Positions 1 to 10,162 of a stretch of DNA of 64,000 nt are shown one piece after another. This DNA comes from Portunus trituberculatus (lineage: Eukaryota > Arthropoda > Malacostraca > Decapoda > Portunidae). The notes under the pieces were generated by a model. The model was not told the origin of the DNA, searched no databases, and saw only the letters and a list, made by a program, of their open reading frames with translations. The stretch covers positions 34,165,486 through 34,229,485 of the forward strand of contig NC_059301.1 in NCBI RefSeq assembly GCF_017591435.1, read 5' to 3'. Made by a program: the position numbers and the translations under genes. Positions within the stretch are counted from its first letter, which is position 1; every line of letters begins with the position of its first letter.

Positions 1-544
1 CAAGAATGTGGCAGGATTAGGGATGCGCACCAGCATCCTGTATACCAGATTACTGGTATTACCAGTAATACAGTATCAGAAAGGAACAGTGGCAGCTGTG
101 AGGAGAGAGAGGATAGAGCTTTGTATACACAGACATTATCACCACTAATAAATCTTTGATGTTAATGTAAGTTTATAAATGAAAAACTACAGACAAAATG
201 CACAAGAATGTTATTCTGATGATCATGCAATCACAACTGGTGGAGGGATGGGAGGGAGAGGCCAGGGAGACTTTGCTTACAATCACATGTGTGGATGATC
301 AATTATCATGTATTTTTTTTAGTATTAAATCAAACTTTTGCGTTTTAAGTATTGAGAAGTTCAGCTATTTCGATGTTCAAGTATTGAGTCTCCACTGTAC
401 TTCAAATTTGTGTAAGGTTTAAGAGTCAGTTTCTTATTTATCATTGGTACTCTCAAATATCTCTTTATCTACTTCTTTTGAAATTACATAAAAGAGAGAT
501 AGAGACAGAGAGAACATACAGTACATAAACACACAAACACACAC
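1..544. other. Unassigned AT-rich left edge
   Basis: No open frame resembles a known protein, and no splice-bounded exon was recognised. The stretch holds a short palindrome at 49-69 and an AC-rich run at about 527-547, directly before the 5'-truncated LINE copy A1. A short open frame at 198-422 has no recognisable motif and is probably chance. Confidence 0.5.
49..69. repeat. Short perfect palindrome
   Basis: Two 10-base arms (ATTACTGGTA and TACCAGTAAT) flank one central T. No element boundary is evident here, so it is a candidate hairpin only. Confidence 0.7.
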
Positions 545-1188
545 CACATGCCAGAACTTGCAGGATAAAGTGCAGCAAGGGGTTACAGACAGGCTAGAAG
601 GTGGTCTAGGTGAAAACAAATTGAAAGAACTAAGAAATGAATGCAAAACAAGAACAAGAGGAAAAAGTCAAATTTTCAAAAGTGGTAGAGACAAATTCAG
701 GAGAACACAAAAGTTGCTCTAATAGAGGTTATCAAAGAAAAGGAGAGCATGGTGAGGGATGCAGTGGACAAGAAAAAAAGCTTCGTGATCTACGGGATGA
801 GAGAAAAGAAAAATCAAAATAAATTCACAAGAGAACGTGAAGAAAGGGAAATGGCCAAAACGGTTATCAAAAGGGTACAAGACAGCACACAAGAATTTGA
901 CCAGGAGGTGGAGGAAGTGGTTAGGCTGGGAAGGTACACTGAAGGGGGTAAGAGACCAATGAATATGAAAACGAGATCTCAAGTGGCTGTAGAAGAAATA
1001 ATGGCTAGAAAAGGGAAGGTAGCCGATGATGTTGATCACAAGGAAATATGGATAAAAAAAATATGAACTTAGAGGAAAGGGAAAAGGAAAAAGTGCTAAG
1101 AAGTGAGGCTAAAGAAAAAAAATGAGAAAAGGACAGAGATAGAGAAGAAGAATTTTTACTAGAGGGTTCTGGATATGAGACTAAAGAA

Positions 1189-1743
1189 GTGGTATCTAAG
1201 GAAAAAAGAGGAGGTCGTGGAGAAGGCAATAAATTAAGAGTGACTTATACTAACATAGATGGTTTATTATCAAGTATATTGGAAGTTCGGAACTATTTGA
1301 AAGAGAAAAAGCCAGATGTAATGTGTATCGCTGAAACAAAACTGAAGAATGAGATACATGTCAACTTTAAAGAGGAAGGATATAATACCTGGAGGAGGAA
1401 CTGGAAGGATAAAGGGGGAGGAGGAGTGCTAATAATGGTTCATGATAACATTTGTGTGGAGGATGTGCAATATGGAGAGGACAAAGTGGAAGCATTGGGA
1501 GTAACAATCAGAACAGAAGATTTGAAGAAGAGAAAAATTATAGTTACATATGTTCCACCAAAGACTAATACATGGGGATCAGAAGAGCATAAAGATATGC
1601 AAAGAGAGACGATAAAGTATCTAGATAACATGTTAAGAAGAGATAGAAGAATACTCTTAGTTGGAGATTTCAACTGTAAAAAAATAAACTGGGGAGAGAT
1701 GGAAGTAATGGACAATGCTGGAGTGAGAAAGTGTTACAGATGA
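1189..1743 (+). pseudogene. AP-type endonuclease fragment of LINE copy A1
   Basis: The open frame carries, in order, TNIDG (catalytic Asn region), IAETKL (catalytic Glu), a glycine-rich GGGG turn, VTYVPPK and GDFNCK (the Asp/Asn pair). These are the landmark motifs of the exonuclease-endonuclease-phosphatase fold that nicks target DNA in CR1/L2/Jockey LINEs. The frame is lost after GDFNCK, and the C-terminal SDH box lies in another frame near 1885. It is a broken fragment and is not expected to be active. Confidence 0.85.
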
Positions 1744-2799
1744 CTATGGTTAATACAATGGACCAGTGGGTAGAAGAGTCAACAAGATACAGGGGGAAGA
1801 GGAAACACTGTTACTTGACCTAGTCTTCACAAAAAAAACCTTAGTCCCCTCCAGTCATACAATACCTTAGTCCAATGGGGAAAAGTGATCATGTGACATT
1901 AGAGATACAAATGCAGGAGGAAGATGTGAAAAGATACAGAGAGGACTATAAAGGAGAGAGATTAAATTATGCAAGAGCGGATTTTGAAAAACTAAGGAGT
2001 TATTTTGCTGATATTGAGTGGAGTAATATTATGAGCAGGAAGACTGTACAAGAAAAATATGACATATTCTTACAGGAATGCAATGAATGAGTAAAAGAGT
2101 TTGTTCCTGTTTATAGAGTTCTGAAAAAAATACATACATGGTACAATGCTAGATGTTTACAAGCAAAAAAGGCAAAGGATAAAGCGTGGAAGAAACTTTT
2201 AAAGCAGGGAAATGACCATAATAGTCGGCAGTACATAGATACTAGAAATTCATATATTAGAGTAAGGAGAGAGGAAAAAAGAAAGTTTGAGAAAGATGTA
2301 GTGGAATAAAGCAAGGATGAACAAAGAATAAGGAAACAATTGAAAAAATAGTTAAAGAAGGAAAGACATAGCAAACAGAGAAAGAAATGTGTGAAATAAT
2401 GAATGAGAGCTTCAAAACGGTTTTCATTGAAGAAGATGACTTCACAGAACCTAATATGACATTGAATTGCCTAGGATTACAGGAAATTGAAGTTCATAAA
2501 GATTACTGGACAAGTTGATGTCAGGAAAGCAATGGGGCCAGATGGTGTATCAGGCTGGGTGTTAAAAGAATGTAAAGAGCAATTACTGGAGCCAATTTGG
2601 GAAATAATTAAAAGTTCAATAAATGAAGGGAAAGTTCCACTAGAGTGGAAGAGAGCCAACATAATGTCGTAGGGAAGTTATGTGAAATAAATAATCAAAG
2701 ATAAATGGGTTAAATTTCTAAGAGGAGCACGTCATATCGAACAGACAATTTGGGTTCAGGACAGGGCAGTCATGTGTATCAAATTTACTAAGCTTCTAC

Positions 2800-3919
2800 T
2801 TGAGATTTATTGCAGGACTTGAAAACAGAGATGGGTGGGTAGACACAGTATACCTGGACATTAAAAAGGCTTTTAATAAAGTCCCGCACGGAAGACTTCT
2901 TTGGAAACTAGAGTACATAGGAGGACTGCGTGGAACCTTGCTCGAAGATTACTTGAATGATAAGGAAATGAGAACTGTGATCAGAGATGCATACTCATAT
3001 TGGAGTAAAATAACTTGTAGAGTGCCACAAGGGTCAGTGTTAGCCCTCATTATGTTTCAAGTTCATGTAAACGACATTCACATTGGGATAAACAGTTATA
3101 TAAATCTATTCGCTGATGATGCAAAGTTGCTATGAGTTATCAAAACCAGAGATGACTTTCTTCTGTTGCAGGAAGATTTAAACAAGATCTATGAATGGAG
3201 CAAGAAGTGGAAATTGGAGTTTAATGCCAAGAAATGCCACATAATGGACCTAGGAAAGAGTAGAAGACCAGTATGGAACTATTTGATGGGAGAGGAGCAA
3301 ATAATAAAGACTAAAGAGGAAAAAGATCTTGGAGTGATCATACAAGAAAATCTGAGCCCTGATAAACACAAGCAAGATATTTGGGCTATCATATAAGATG
3401 CTGACTAATATAAGAGTGGCATTTCATTATATGGATACAGATATGATGAAAAAAATCATCACAAGCATGATATGCCCAAGGCTGGAATATGCAGCAGTGG
3501 TATGGTCTCCGAGCTCTAAAAAGGATATAAGAAAATTGGAAAGGATACAGAAGATTGCTAAAAAGATGGTGCCGAAATTAAAGGACCTCACATATGAAGG
3601 ACGACTGAAGGAAATGGGACTGCCAACCTTACAAGATAGAAGAGAATGCGGGCACCTAATAACAATGTATAAGATAGTAAATGATATTGAAAAGATAGAC
3701 AAAGAAGACTTGGTGCTGTTGACAGAAGATGGAAGGAGAAGAGGACATGAAAAGAAGATCAGGATGAGGCAGTGTGTGAAGGATATTGGAAAATACAGTT
3801 TTCCATACAGAACGGTTGAAAAATGGAATGCATTGGATAATAGAATTGTCACAGCACATAGTGTGCATAACTTTAAAGAAAAACTACATAAATGGAGATA
3901 TGGAGACAGGACACTATGA
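2800..3919 (+). pseudogene. Reverse transcriptase and C-terminal region of LINE copy A1
   Basis: Three consecutive open pieces (2800-3135, 3166-3396, 3398-3919) cover the RT palm, from the LDIKKAFNK box (first catalytic Asp) through VPQGSV to FADDAKLL (catalytic Asp pair), then the thumb and C-terminal region. A TGA follows FADDAKLL directly, and a second stop falls at about 3396. All key palm residues are still legible, but the frame is interrupted twice and the N-terminal fingers motif NYRPVSL is deleted upstream. Confidence 0.85.
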
Positions 3920-3954
3920 GCCCTGCTCGAACCCTATAAAATACAACTAGGTAA

Positions 3955-3957
<3 letters not shown>

Positions 3958-4008
<51 letters not shown>
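3958..4008. repeat. (AC)n microsatellite, tail of LINE A1
   Basis: About 25 AC units directly follow the A1 tail motif and directly precede the tRNA-like head of a SINE. It is best read as the 3' tail of A1 extended by slippage. Confidence 0.9.
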
Positions 4009-4010
<2 letters not shown>

Positions 4011-4193
4011 TAGCTCAGTGGTTAGAGCGCTGGCTTCACAAGCCAGAGGATCGGGGTTCGATTCCCCAGCCGGGTGGAGATATTTGGGTGTGTCTCCTTT
4101 CACATGTAGCCGCTGTTCACCTAGCAGTGAGTAGGTACGGGATGTAAATTGTGGAGTTGTGACCTTGTTGTCCCGGTGTGTGGTGTGTGCCTG
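4009..4193 (+). mobile_element. tRNA-derived SINE (SINE1), copy a, 3'-truncated
   Basis: The head is tRNA-like. The pol III A box TAGCTCAGTGG is at 4011-4021. An anticodon arm CTGGC/GCCAG has loop TTCACAA, giving anticodon CAC (valine type). A perfect B box GGTTCGATTCC is at 4055-4065. The tRNA-unrelated body follows and matches the second copy at 51916. This copy is cut at the GTGTGTGCCTG motif and fused to LINE B1. It lacks an acceptor stem and CCA-side pairing, so it is a SINE head and not a tRNA gene. Confidence 0.85.
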
Positions 4194-5272
4194 AAACTAA
4201 AGATGACTGGAGGAGTAAATGATAAACTAGCAAAATGGATGGAAAATTACTTAATGGGAAGAGAAATGAGAACAGTGGTGAGAGGAAAGAAGTCCGAGTG
4301 GAAGAAGGTAACCAGTGGAGTTCCACAAGGGTCAGTGCTGGGTCCCATCATGTTTTTTTATTTATGTTAATGATATGCCAGTAGGAATTGACAGTTATAT
4401 GAACATGTTTGCGGACGATACTAAAATTATGAGGAGAGTAAAGAATGTGGAAGATTGTAACAAGTTACAGGAAGATCTTGATAAAATATATGAGTGGAGT
4501 AAAGAGTGGCAGATGGAATTTAATATAGACAAGACCCATGTTATGAAAATGGGAAGAAGTAGATACAGTACCAAACAGGGATTACAGACTGGGTGATGAG
4601 AAAATTAAAGAGACCAATGAGGAGAAAGACTTAGGAGTAACCGTGCAAAACACTTTGTCACCGGAGAAACACATTAACAAGATTTTTGGGAAAACATACA
4701 ACATGCTTCAAAATATTGGCCTTGCATTCCACTACCTAGATGAAGGAATGATGAACAAGATATTATGCACCTTAATAAGACCCCAGCTAGAATATGCAGC
4801 ATGTGTCTGGTCACCGTATATGAAGAAAAATGTGAAGAAGGTAGAAAGGGTACAAAGGCTGGCAACAAGGATGGTACCAGGACTCAGGGAGTTAGACTAT
4901 GAGGAAAGACTGAGGAAGCTGGGGCTGACCACATTAGAAGAGAGAAGAACAAGAGGAGACATGATAACTATGTATATATTGGTGAACAAGACTGACATAC
5001 TGGACAGAGAGTTGATAAAGGTGACCACAAGTAATTATCTCCGAGGACATGGAAAAAAGCTAATAAAGGACATCTGTCTAAATGACGTGAGAAAATACAG
5101 TTTCCCGCATCGTAGCATTGATAAGTGGAATAAACTGAGCAGTGATGTCGTTGATGCGGTGTGTGTCAATCAAATGAAAGAGAGATATAACAGGAATGGA
5201 CAAGGAGACAGGACACAGAGAGCTTAGCTCGGGCCCTGTAATACACAAATAGGTAAATACAAATACAAATAG

Positions 5273-5273
<1 letters not shown>
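4194..5273 (+). mobile_element. CR1/L2-type LINE, family B, copy B1 (3' half)
   Basis: 5'-truncated copy beginning in the RT just after the KVPH box. It reads KWMENYLMGREMRT, then VPQGSVLGP (4149-4370), FADDTKIM (4315-4596) and the thumb/C-terminal region (4643-5227, LEYAACVWSP, RTRGDMITMY). Frames change near 4362, where an extra T extends a T run, and near 4570. The end is the family-B tail with two copies of AAATAGGTA running into (AC)n. It is fused at its 5' side to SINE1 copy a, a chimeric junction. Confidence 0.9.

Positions 5274-5328
<55 letters not shown>
5274..5328. repeat. (AC)n microsatellite between LINE B1 and LINE B2
   Basis: About 27 AC units continue the B1 tail. The full-length 5' end of B2 starts at the next base. 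Confidence 0.9.
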
Positions 5329-5331
<3 letters not shown>

Positions 5332-5542
5332 GCCGTCGCTGAGAGAGGACGGCTCGTCTTCGGCTGCGGACGGGAAGAAGGAAAATACCTATGGTGTTAC
5401 AGGGCCCGGGTAACTCTAAGTTAGTGTCCTGTTAATGTCCTACTGTCGCTTAGTGTTGAAAATGAGGGATATGGAGAGTGATCCCTGAGAGGAGAGTGTG
5501 GGCGGTGATTGTTTTGGCCGTAATCAGCTGACGATAACAAAA

Positions 5543-6481
5543 ATGGCGTCTAGACAAGCCAGAGACTTTGAAGGTTTTATAACTACGCCAAAAGGACTGG
5601 AGAAATTAGATATGGATGCAAGAATCCAGGCACTGGAAAGTAAGTTCCTAAATATTTTGTCCATAGAAGAGAAACTGGATAGAGTTCTAGCCGAGAATGA
5701 TTCGTTAAAAAAAGAGATCTATTTGTTAACGTTAGCGAATAAAGAGCTATTGAAGGAAAAAGTAGAGATGGAGAAAGAAAACCAACAACTAAGGAAACAA
5801 TGTGAAGAGATGAAGGCTAAACTCATGGAAATGGAGATGAAAATATCCGAAGGGGACTTGAGGAAGGAGGAATGCCTTAATCTAATTGATACCAGGATGA
5901 AAGAAGTGAACCATGAACATCAGGAGGTACAAAGGTCATTTAGGGAGATAGTAAAAAAGCAGGAAGAGGAAAATAAAGGGGTTACGCAGAGGGAAATGGT
6001 AAAGGCACTAAAGAAAAATGAGTATGTGGTGAGAGATATTGCTGAAAAGAAAAAATGTATGATCATAATAGGATTAAGGGAAGAAACTTACAGGAACTGG
6101 CAGGACAGGAGGGATAAGGAAAATGACAGGATTAAGTCTTTACTGAACAAGATCTCTGTGGAAGAAGAGGACCTATATACTGAGGTAGAAGAAAGTGTGA
6201 GATTGGGAGCTTTTAAGGAAGGCAAGAATAGACCATTAAAATTAAAATTAAAGTCTCAGGTGGCAGCAGAGGCCTTGTTGAGGAGGGCTTGGAAACTTAA
6301 GGACTCTGAGGAAACCAAAACAATTTACATAATAAGAAATATGTCACAAGATGAGCGAATGAAAATTAAGGAGCTTGTAACTGAAGTGAAGGAGAGGAAT
6401 GACGAAAGAACAGAGGAGGAAAAGACCAAGTTTTTTTGGAGGATGAGAAATGGGAGGCTAAAGAAGTGGTGGATAAAATAG
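5543..6481 (+). CDS. LINE ORF1 protein (coiled coil plus RRM-like core), copy B2
   Basis: 312 residues if started at ATG 5543, which sits in a good context (AAAATGG) and begins MASRQARDFEGF. An ATG 15 codons upstream (5498) is in frame but weaker. Residues 25-145 are a long heptad-rich coiled coil (IEEKLDRVLAENDSLKKEI). Near residue 171 a KCMIIIGLRE strand resembles the RNA-binding core of CR1/L2 ORF1 proteins. Expected role: binding LINE RNA and chaperoning reverse transcription in the RNP. The frame runs through a T7 tract at about 6431 and stops 45 bases into the EN frame. With eight Ts, as in copy C2, ORF1 and EN would be one continuous frame. Confidence 0.8.
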   Translation: MASRQARDFEGFITTPKGLEKLDMDARIQALESKFLNILSIEEKLDRVLAENDSLKKEIYLLTLANKELLKEKVEMEKENQQLRKQCEEMKAKLMEMEMKISEGDLRKEECLNLIDTRMKEVNHEHQEVQRSFREIVKKQEEENKGVTQREMVKALKKNEYVVRDIAEKKKCMIIIGLREETYRNWQDRRDKENDRIKSLLNKISVEEEDLYTEVEESVRLGAFKEGKNRPLKLKLKSQVAAEALLRRAWKLKDSEETKTIYIIRNMSQDERMKIKELVTEVKERNDERTEEEKTKFFWRMRNGRLKKWWIK

Positions 6482-7140
6482 ACGGAATAGGCATTACATG
6501 GAAGAATGAGACTAGGTATGGAATAAAAGTGACTTACACGAACATAGATGGATTTCTGTCTAAGAGGCTAGAATGTATGGATTACCTAAGAAATAACGAA
6601 CCGGACATAATGTGTGTAGTGGAAACAAAGCTAAGGCCCGAAATAAAGTTAGACTGGTTTGTTGTAAAACACTACAAAGTATGGAGAAATGATAGAAAAA
6701 ATAAAGGAGGTGGTGGTATAATGGTTCTTACTAAGGAAGATCTGATAGTGAAGGAGATGAACTATAGTAAGAGAAATGAGGAAGTAATAAGTATGCTTAT
6801 AACAGATGGCAAGAGGGACATTCATATTATAACAGTATACATACCACCCAGAACCAGTGCTTGGGAATATGAACAGTACCAAATGGTGATGAGAAATACT
6901 CTAGACAGAATGAAGCAAGAACTCATCAGAAAGGATAGAGTGATGATAGTCGGAGACTTTAATTGCAAAGAAATAGTGTGGGAAGACTACGAAGTGGTGA
7001 ACGGTGGTGAGTGGGCAGAGGAATTGTTAAAGGTAGCAACAAATAACTTGATGACACAGTGGGTGAGATCACCAACAAGGTGCAGGGGACAAGATGTTGC
7101 AGCAAGGTTGGATTTGGTATTTACCAGGGCATCTCTCTAA
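6436..7140 (+). CDS. LINE AP-type endonuclease region, copy B2
   Basis: 234 residues encoding almost the whole EN domain of the LINE polyprotein. Motifs in order: TNIDGF, VETKL (catalytic Glu), GGGG, VYIPPR, GDFNCKE and RLDLVFT. The expected activity is target-DNA nicking. It overlaps ORF1 by 46 bases in another frame. The last part, including the RSNHDV box equivalent to SDH, is displaced into a different frame at 7137 by a CT duplication. The initiating ATG is arbitrary: synthesis probably starts by read-through or frameshifting from ORF1 at the T tract (inference). Confidence 0.75.
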   Translation: MEDEKWEAKEVVDKIDGIGITWKNETRYGIKVTYTNIDGFLSKRLECMDYLRNNEPDIMCVVETKLRPEIKLDWFVVKHYKVWRNDRKNKGGGGIMVLTKEDLIVKEMNYSKRNEEVISMLITDGKRDIHIITVYIPPRTSAWEYEQYQMVMRNTLDRMKQELIRKDRVMIVGDFNCKEIVWEDYEVVNGGEWAEELLKVATNNLMTQWVRSPTRCRGQDVAARLDLVFTRASL

Positions 7141-7316
7141 AAGAGGAAATTGAACATAAATGTCCCTTGGGGAGAAGCAATCATGATGTCCTAAGCTTTG
7201 AGCTGGATACGGAATCAAGCACGAATAAGATTGTGGAATGCAGGGAGTAAAAATTAAATAATATTAGGGCAAATTGTAACCATATAAGGGAGTTCTTTAA
7301 TGAAATTGACTGGTCT

Positions 7317-8372
7317 GTGGTATACCAGGAAAGGGACATGCAATTGAAATATGATAAATTTATTGATTTGTATAACTCTGCTGTGAAAAAGTTTGTGCCA
7401 TATCACAGAAAGAGAACTTTAAATAATAAACAGTGGTTTAATAGAAATTGTGAAGAAGCAAAAAAGAACAAAGAAAAGGCATGGAAGAAACTTAAGAAAA
7501 ACAGTGATGTATTATCACGAGAAGTCTACAAAACAGCAAGGAATAGATATGTTGAAGTAAGGAGAACAGCACAGAAGGAATATGAACAGAGGGTGGTGGA
7601 AATCTGTGATAGTGACCCAAAAGTTTTTTACAAATTCATAAATGGAAAACTAAATAAAAGGGAGGCAATAGAAAAGGTAAAAACGGGAAGAAGTATATGA
7701 AGATGCTGGAGATATAGCTGAAATTTTGAACGACAATTTTTGCAAAGTGTTTACAAAGGAGGAGCATTTTATGGGAGGAAGGCCTACAGAAATAAAGCAA
7801 ATGCAGGACATCATGGTTACTAAGGAAGATGTAAGGAAAATTATAAGCAATCTGGATATTAATAAATCAATGGGGCCTGATGGCATATCTAGGAGGTTGC
7901 TAAATGAATGTAAGGATCAATTGTTGAACCCGTATTTGATATTGTGGAAACCTCCATACGAACAGGATTAGTCCCGAAAGAGTGGAAAAGAGCTGACATT
8001 GTGCCTATATATAAGAATGGTAGTAGAATGGAACCGCTAAATTATAGACCAGTATCGTTGACTAGTATATTGTGCAAGGTATGTGAAGAAGTAATTAAAG
8101 CTAAGTGGAGTGAGTATCTAGAAAGTGAAAACATTCTGAGTGAAAGGCAGTTTGGTTTCAGAAAAGGAAGATTGTGCGTATCCAATTTATTATGTTTTTA
8201 TTCAAGAGTGACTGACATACTACAACATAGAGAGGGATGGGTGGATGCTATCTACCTGGACTTGAGAAAGGCCTTTGATAAAGTACCACACAATAGACTG
8301 ATGTGGAAACTAAAGATGATTGGAGGAGTAAATGATAAACTAGCAAAATGGATGGAAAATTACTTAATGTGA
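7317..8372 (+). pseudogene. EN-RT linker and RT fingers/palm, copy B2, frameshifted
   Basis: Three pieces (7317-7700, 7726-7971, 7944-8372) carry the basic linker (RTLNNKQWFN), then NKSMGPDGIS, NYRPVSLTS, RQFGFRKGR and LDLRKAFDKVPH. The last is the box with the first catalytic Asp. Two frameshifts separate the pieces, and the third ends at a TGA where other family-B copies have a glycine codon. The RT is non-functional as it stands. Confidence 0.8.
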
Positions 8373-8557
8373 AGAGAAATGAGAACAGTGGTGAGAGGAA
8401 GGAAGTCCGAGTGGAAGAAGGTAACCAGTGGAGTTCCACAAGGGTCAGTGCTGGGTCCCATCATGTTTTTGATTTATGTTAATGATATGCCAGTAGGAAT
8501 TGACAATTACATGAACATGTCTGCATACGATACATAAAATTATGAGGAGAGTAAAGA

Positions 8558-9346
8558 ATGTGGAAGATTGTAACAAGTTACAGGAAGATCTTGATAAAAT
8601 ATATAATATATGAGTGGAGTAAGGAGTGGCAGATGGAATTTAATATAGACAAGACCCATGTTATGAAAATGGGAAGAAGTAGATACAGACCAAACAGGGA
8701 TTACAGGCTGGGTGATGATAAAATTAAAGAGACCAATGAGGAGAAAGACTTAGGAGTAACCGTGCAAAACACCTTGTCACCGGAGAAACACATTAACAAG
8801 ATTTTTTGGAAAACATACAACATGCTTCAAAATATTGGCCTTGCATTCCACTACCTAGATGAAGGAATGATGAAGAAGATATTATGTACCTTAATAAGAC
8901 CCCAGTTAGAATATGCATCATGTGTCTGGTCACCGCATATGAAGAAAAATGTGAAGAAGGTGGAAAGAGTACAGAGGCTGGCAACATGGATGGTACCAGG
9001 ACTCAGGGAGTTAGACTATGAGGAAAGACTGAGGAAGCTGCGGCTGACCACATTAGAAGAGAGAAGAACAAGAGGAGACATGATAACTATGTATAAATTG
9101 GTGAACAAGATTGACATACTGGACAGAGAGTTGATAAAGGTGACCACAAGTAATTATCTCCGAGGACATGGAAAAAAGCTAATAAAGGACATCTGTCTAA
9201 ATGACGTGAGAAAATACAGTTTCCAGCATCGTAGCATTGATAAGTGGAATAAACTGAGCAGTGATGTCGTTGACGCGGTGTGTGTCTATCATATGAAAGA
9301 GAGATATGACAGGAATGGACAAGGAGACAGGTCACAGAGAGCTTAG
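8558..9346 (+). pseudogene. RT thumb and C-terminal region, copy B2
   Basis: 262 residues covering EWSKEWQMEFN, EEKDLGVTVQ, LEYASCVWSPH and RTRGDMITMYKL, and ending at the natural stop just before the 3' tail. This is the typical C-terminal block of CR1/L2 LINEs. It is separated from the palm by the destroyed FADD region at about 8515-8540. The start codon is not meaningful for this fragment. Confidence 0.8.
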
Positions 9347-10162
9347 CTCGGGCCCTGTAATACACAAATAGGTAAATACAAATAGGTAAATACACACACA
9401 AAGCAGTCCAACAGGCCTTGGAACCTGACCTTGACTGTATGTACAGGAAGGAAGGGGGGACATAGGGTTCTGTCTCCAAAATAAACAAGATTTAGATATT
9501 GTATAGAGCGAAAAATGAAGGAAGAGGCGGAACTAGGTGGTGCTGCAGAACGTATGGGTTCAAAACAATCACCATGTTTTGGAAACCAAAAGTTTATTGA
9601 AACACCACTTGGCCTGAAGAGACTGGGTGATCATAACATAGACAAGGATTTTTCTGGATTTAGAGAGGAAAGAGGTAATATGAGGAGGCTGATAAACATG
9701 TAAAGGGAGATGAGATACATGAAGGAAGTGATGTCAGGTATGATGGAAAAAAGCATAAGTTAATAAAAGAAAACTTAGAACTAAAAGTGAGACTTGAAGA
9801 ATGTGAGAAAGTAAAAGAAATTAATCAAGAGATGAAGGAGCAGATGCAAGAGATAAAGTAACAAAATGATATACATGTTGCAATTATGAAGAATCCTTAA
9901 GGAGCCTACAGGGAAAAATACATGATTGGGAGAATAAAGTAGAGAATGGAATAGGTGAAAGCAAATTGGAGGAATTACGAAATGCCTGGAAACAGGAATA
10001 GAAAGAGGAAAAAGTAAAATTTTCAGAGGTAGTAAAGAAGCAAATTCAGGAAATGACAAAGGACTTTGTTTTACATGTAATTAAGGAAAAACAAGATTTA
10101 GAGGGGTTTACAGTGGATAAGAGGAAATGTATCTTAATTTTTGGGCTGAAGGAAAAGAAATA

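Larger units (their letters stand above)
545..3957 (+). mobile_element. CR1/L2-type LINE, family A, copy A1 (5'-truncated, broken)
   Basis: Non-LTR retrotransposon remnant that begins inside the ORF1-like region, just after an AC-rich run. ORF1-like lysine/glutamate-rich pieces lie at 637-822 and 749-1066. EN pieces lie at 1189-1743 and 1875-2090 (ending near the SDH box). RT pieces lie at 2487-2672 (KAMGPDGVSG), 2800-3135 (LDIKKAFNKVPH, VPQGSV, FADDAKLL), 3166-3396 and 3398-3919 (LEYAAVVWSPS). A deletion near 2668 removes the NYRPVSLTS motif. The 3' end is the family tail AACTAGGTAAATA running into (AC)n. Several stops and frameshifts rule out autonomous activity. The CR1/L2 assignment rests on the FADD box and the C-terminal LEYA..VWSP...RRERGD block. 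Confidence 0.9.
5329..9398 (+). mobile_element. CR1/L2-type LINE, family B, copy B2 (near full length)
   Basis: The most complete family-B copy. A GC-richer 5' UTR (5329-5542) leads to ORF1 (5543-6481), then EN (6436-7140), RT pieces to 9346 and the tail AAATAGGTAAATACACACA. Compared with copy B3, a 2-base CT duplication near 7137 shifts the frame at the end of EN. A TAA lies at about 7248. A G-to-T change makes TGA at 8370, and the FADD box is lost (the sequence near 8520 reads SAYDT then stop). It is therefore dead, but old enough only to carry a handful of lesions. It lies tail to head between B1 and A2. Confidence 0.92.

Noticed and set aside
198..422. Short open frame near the left edge
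   Set aside because: 74 codons, no motif, no splice context; consistent with chance in AT-rich DNA.
4009..4080. A functional tRNA-Val gene
   Set aside because: A and B boxes and an anticodon arm are present, but there is no acceptor stem pairing, and the same head with the same body recurs at 51916, so it is a SINE.
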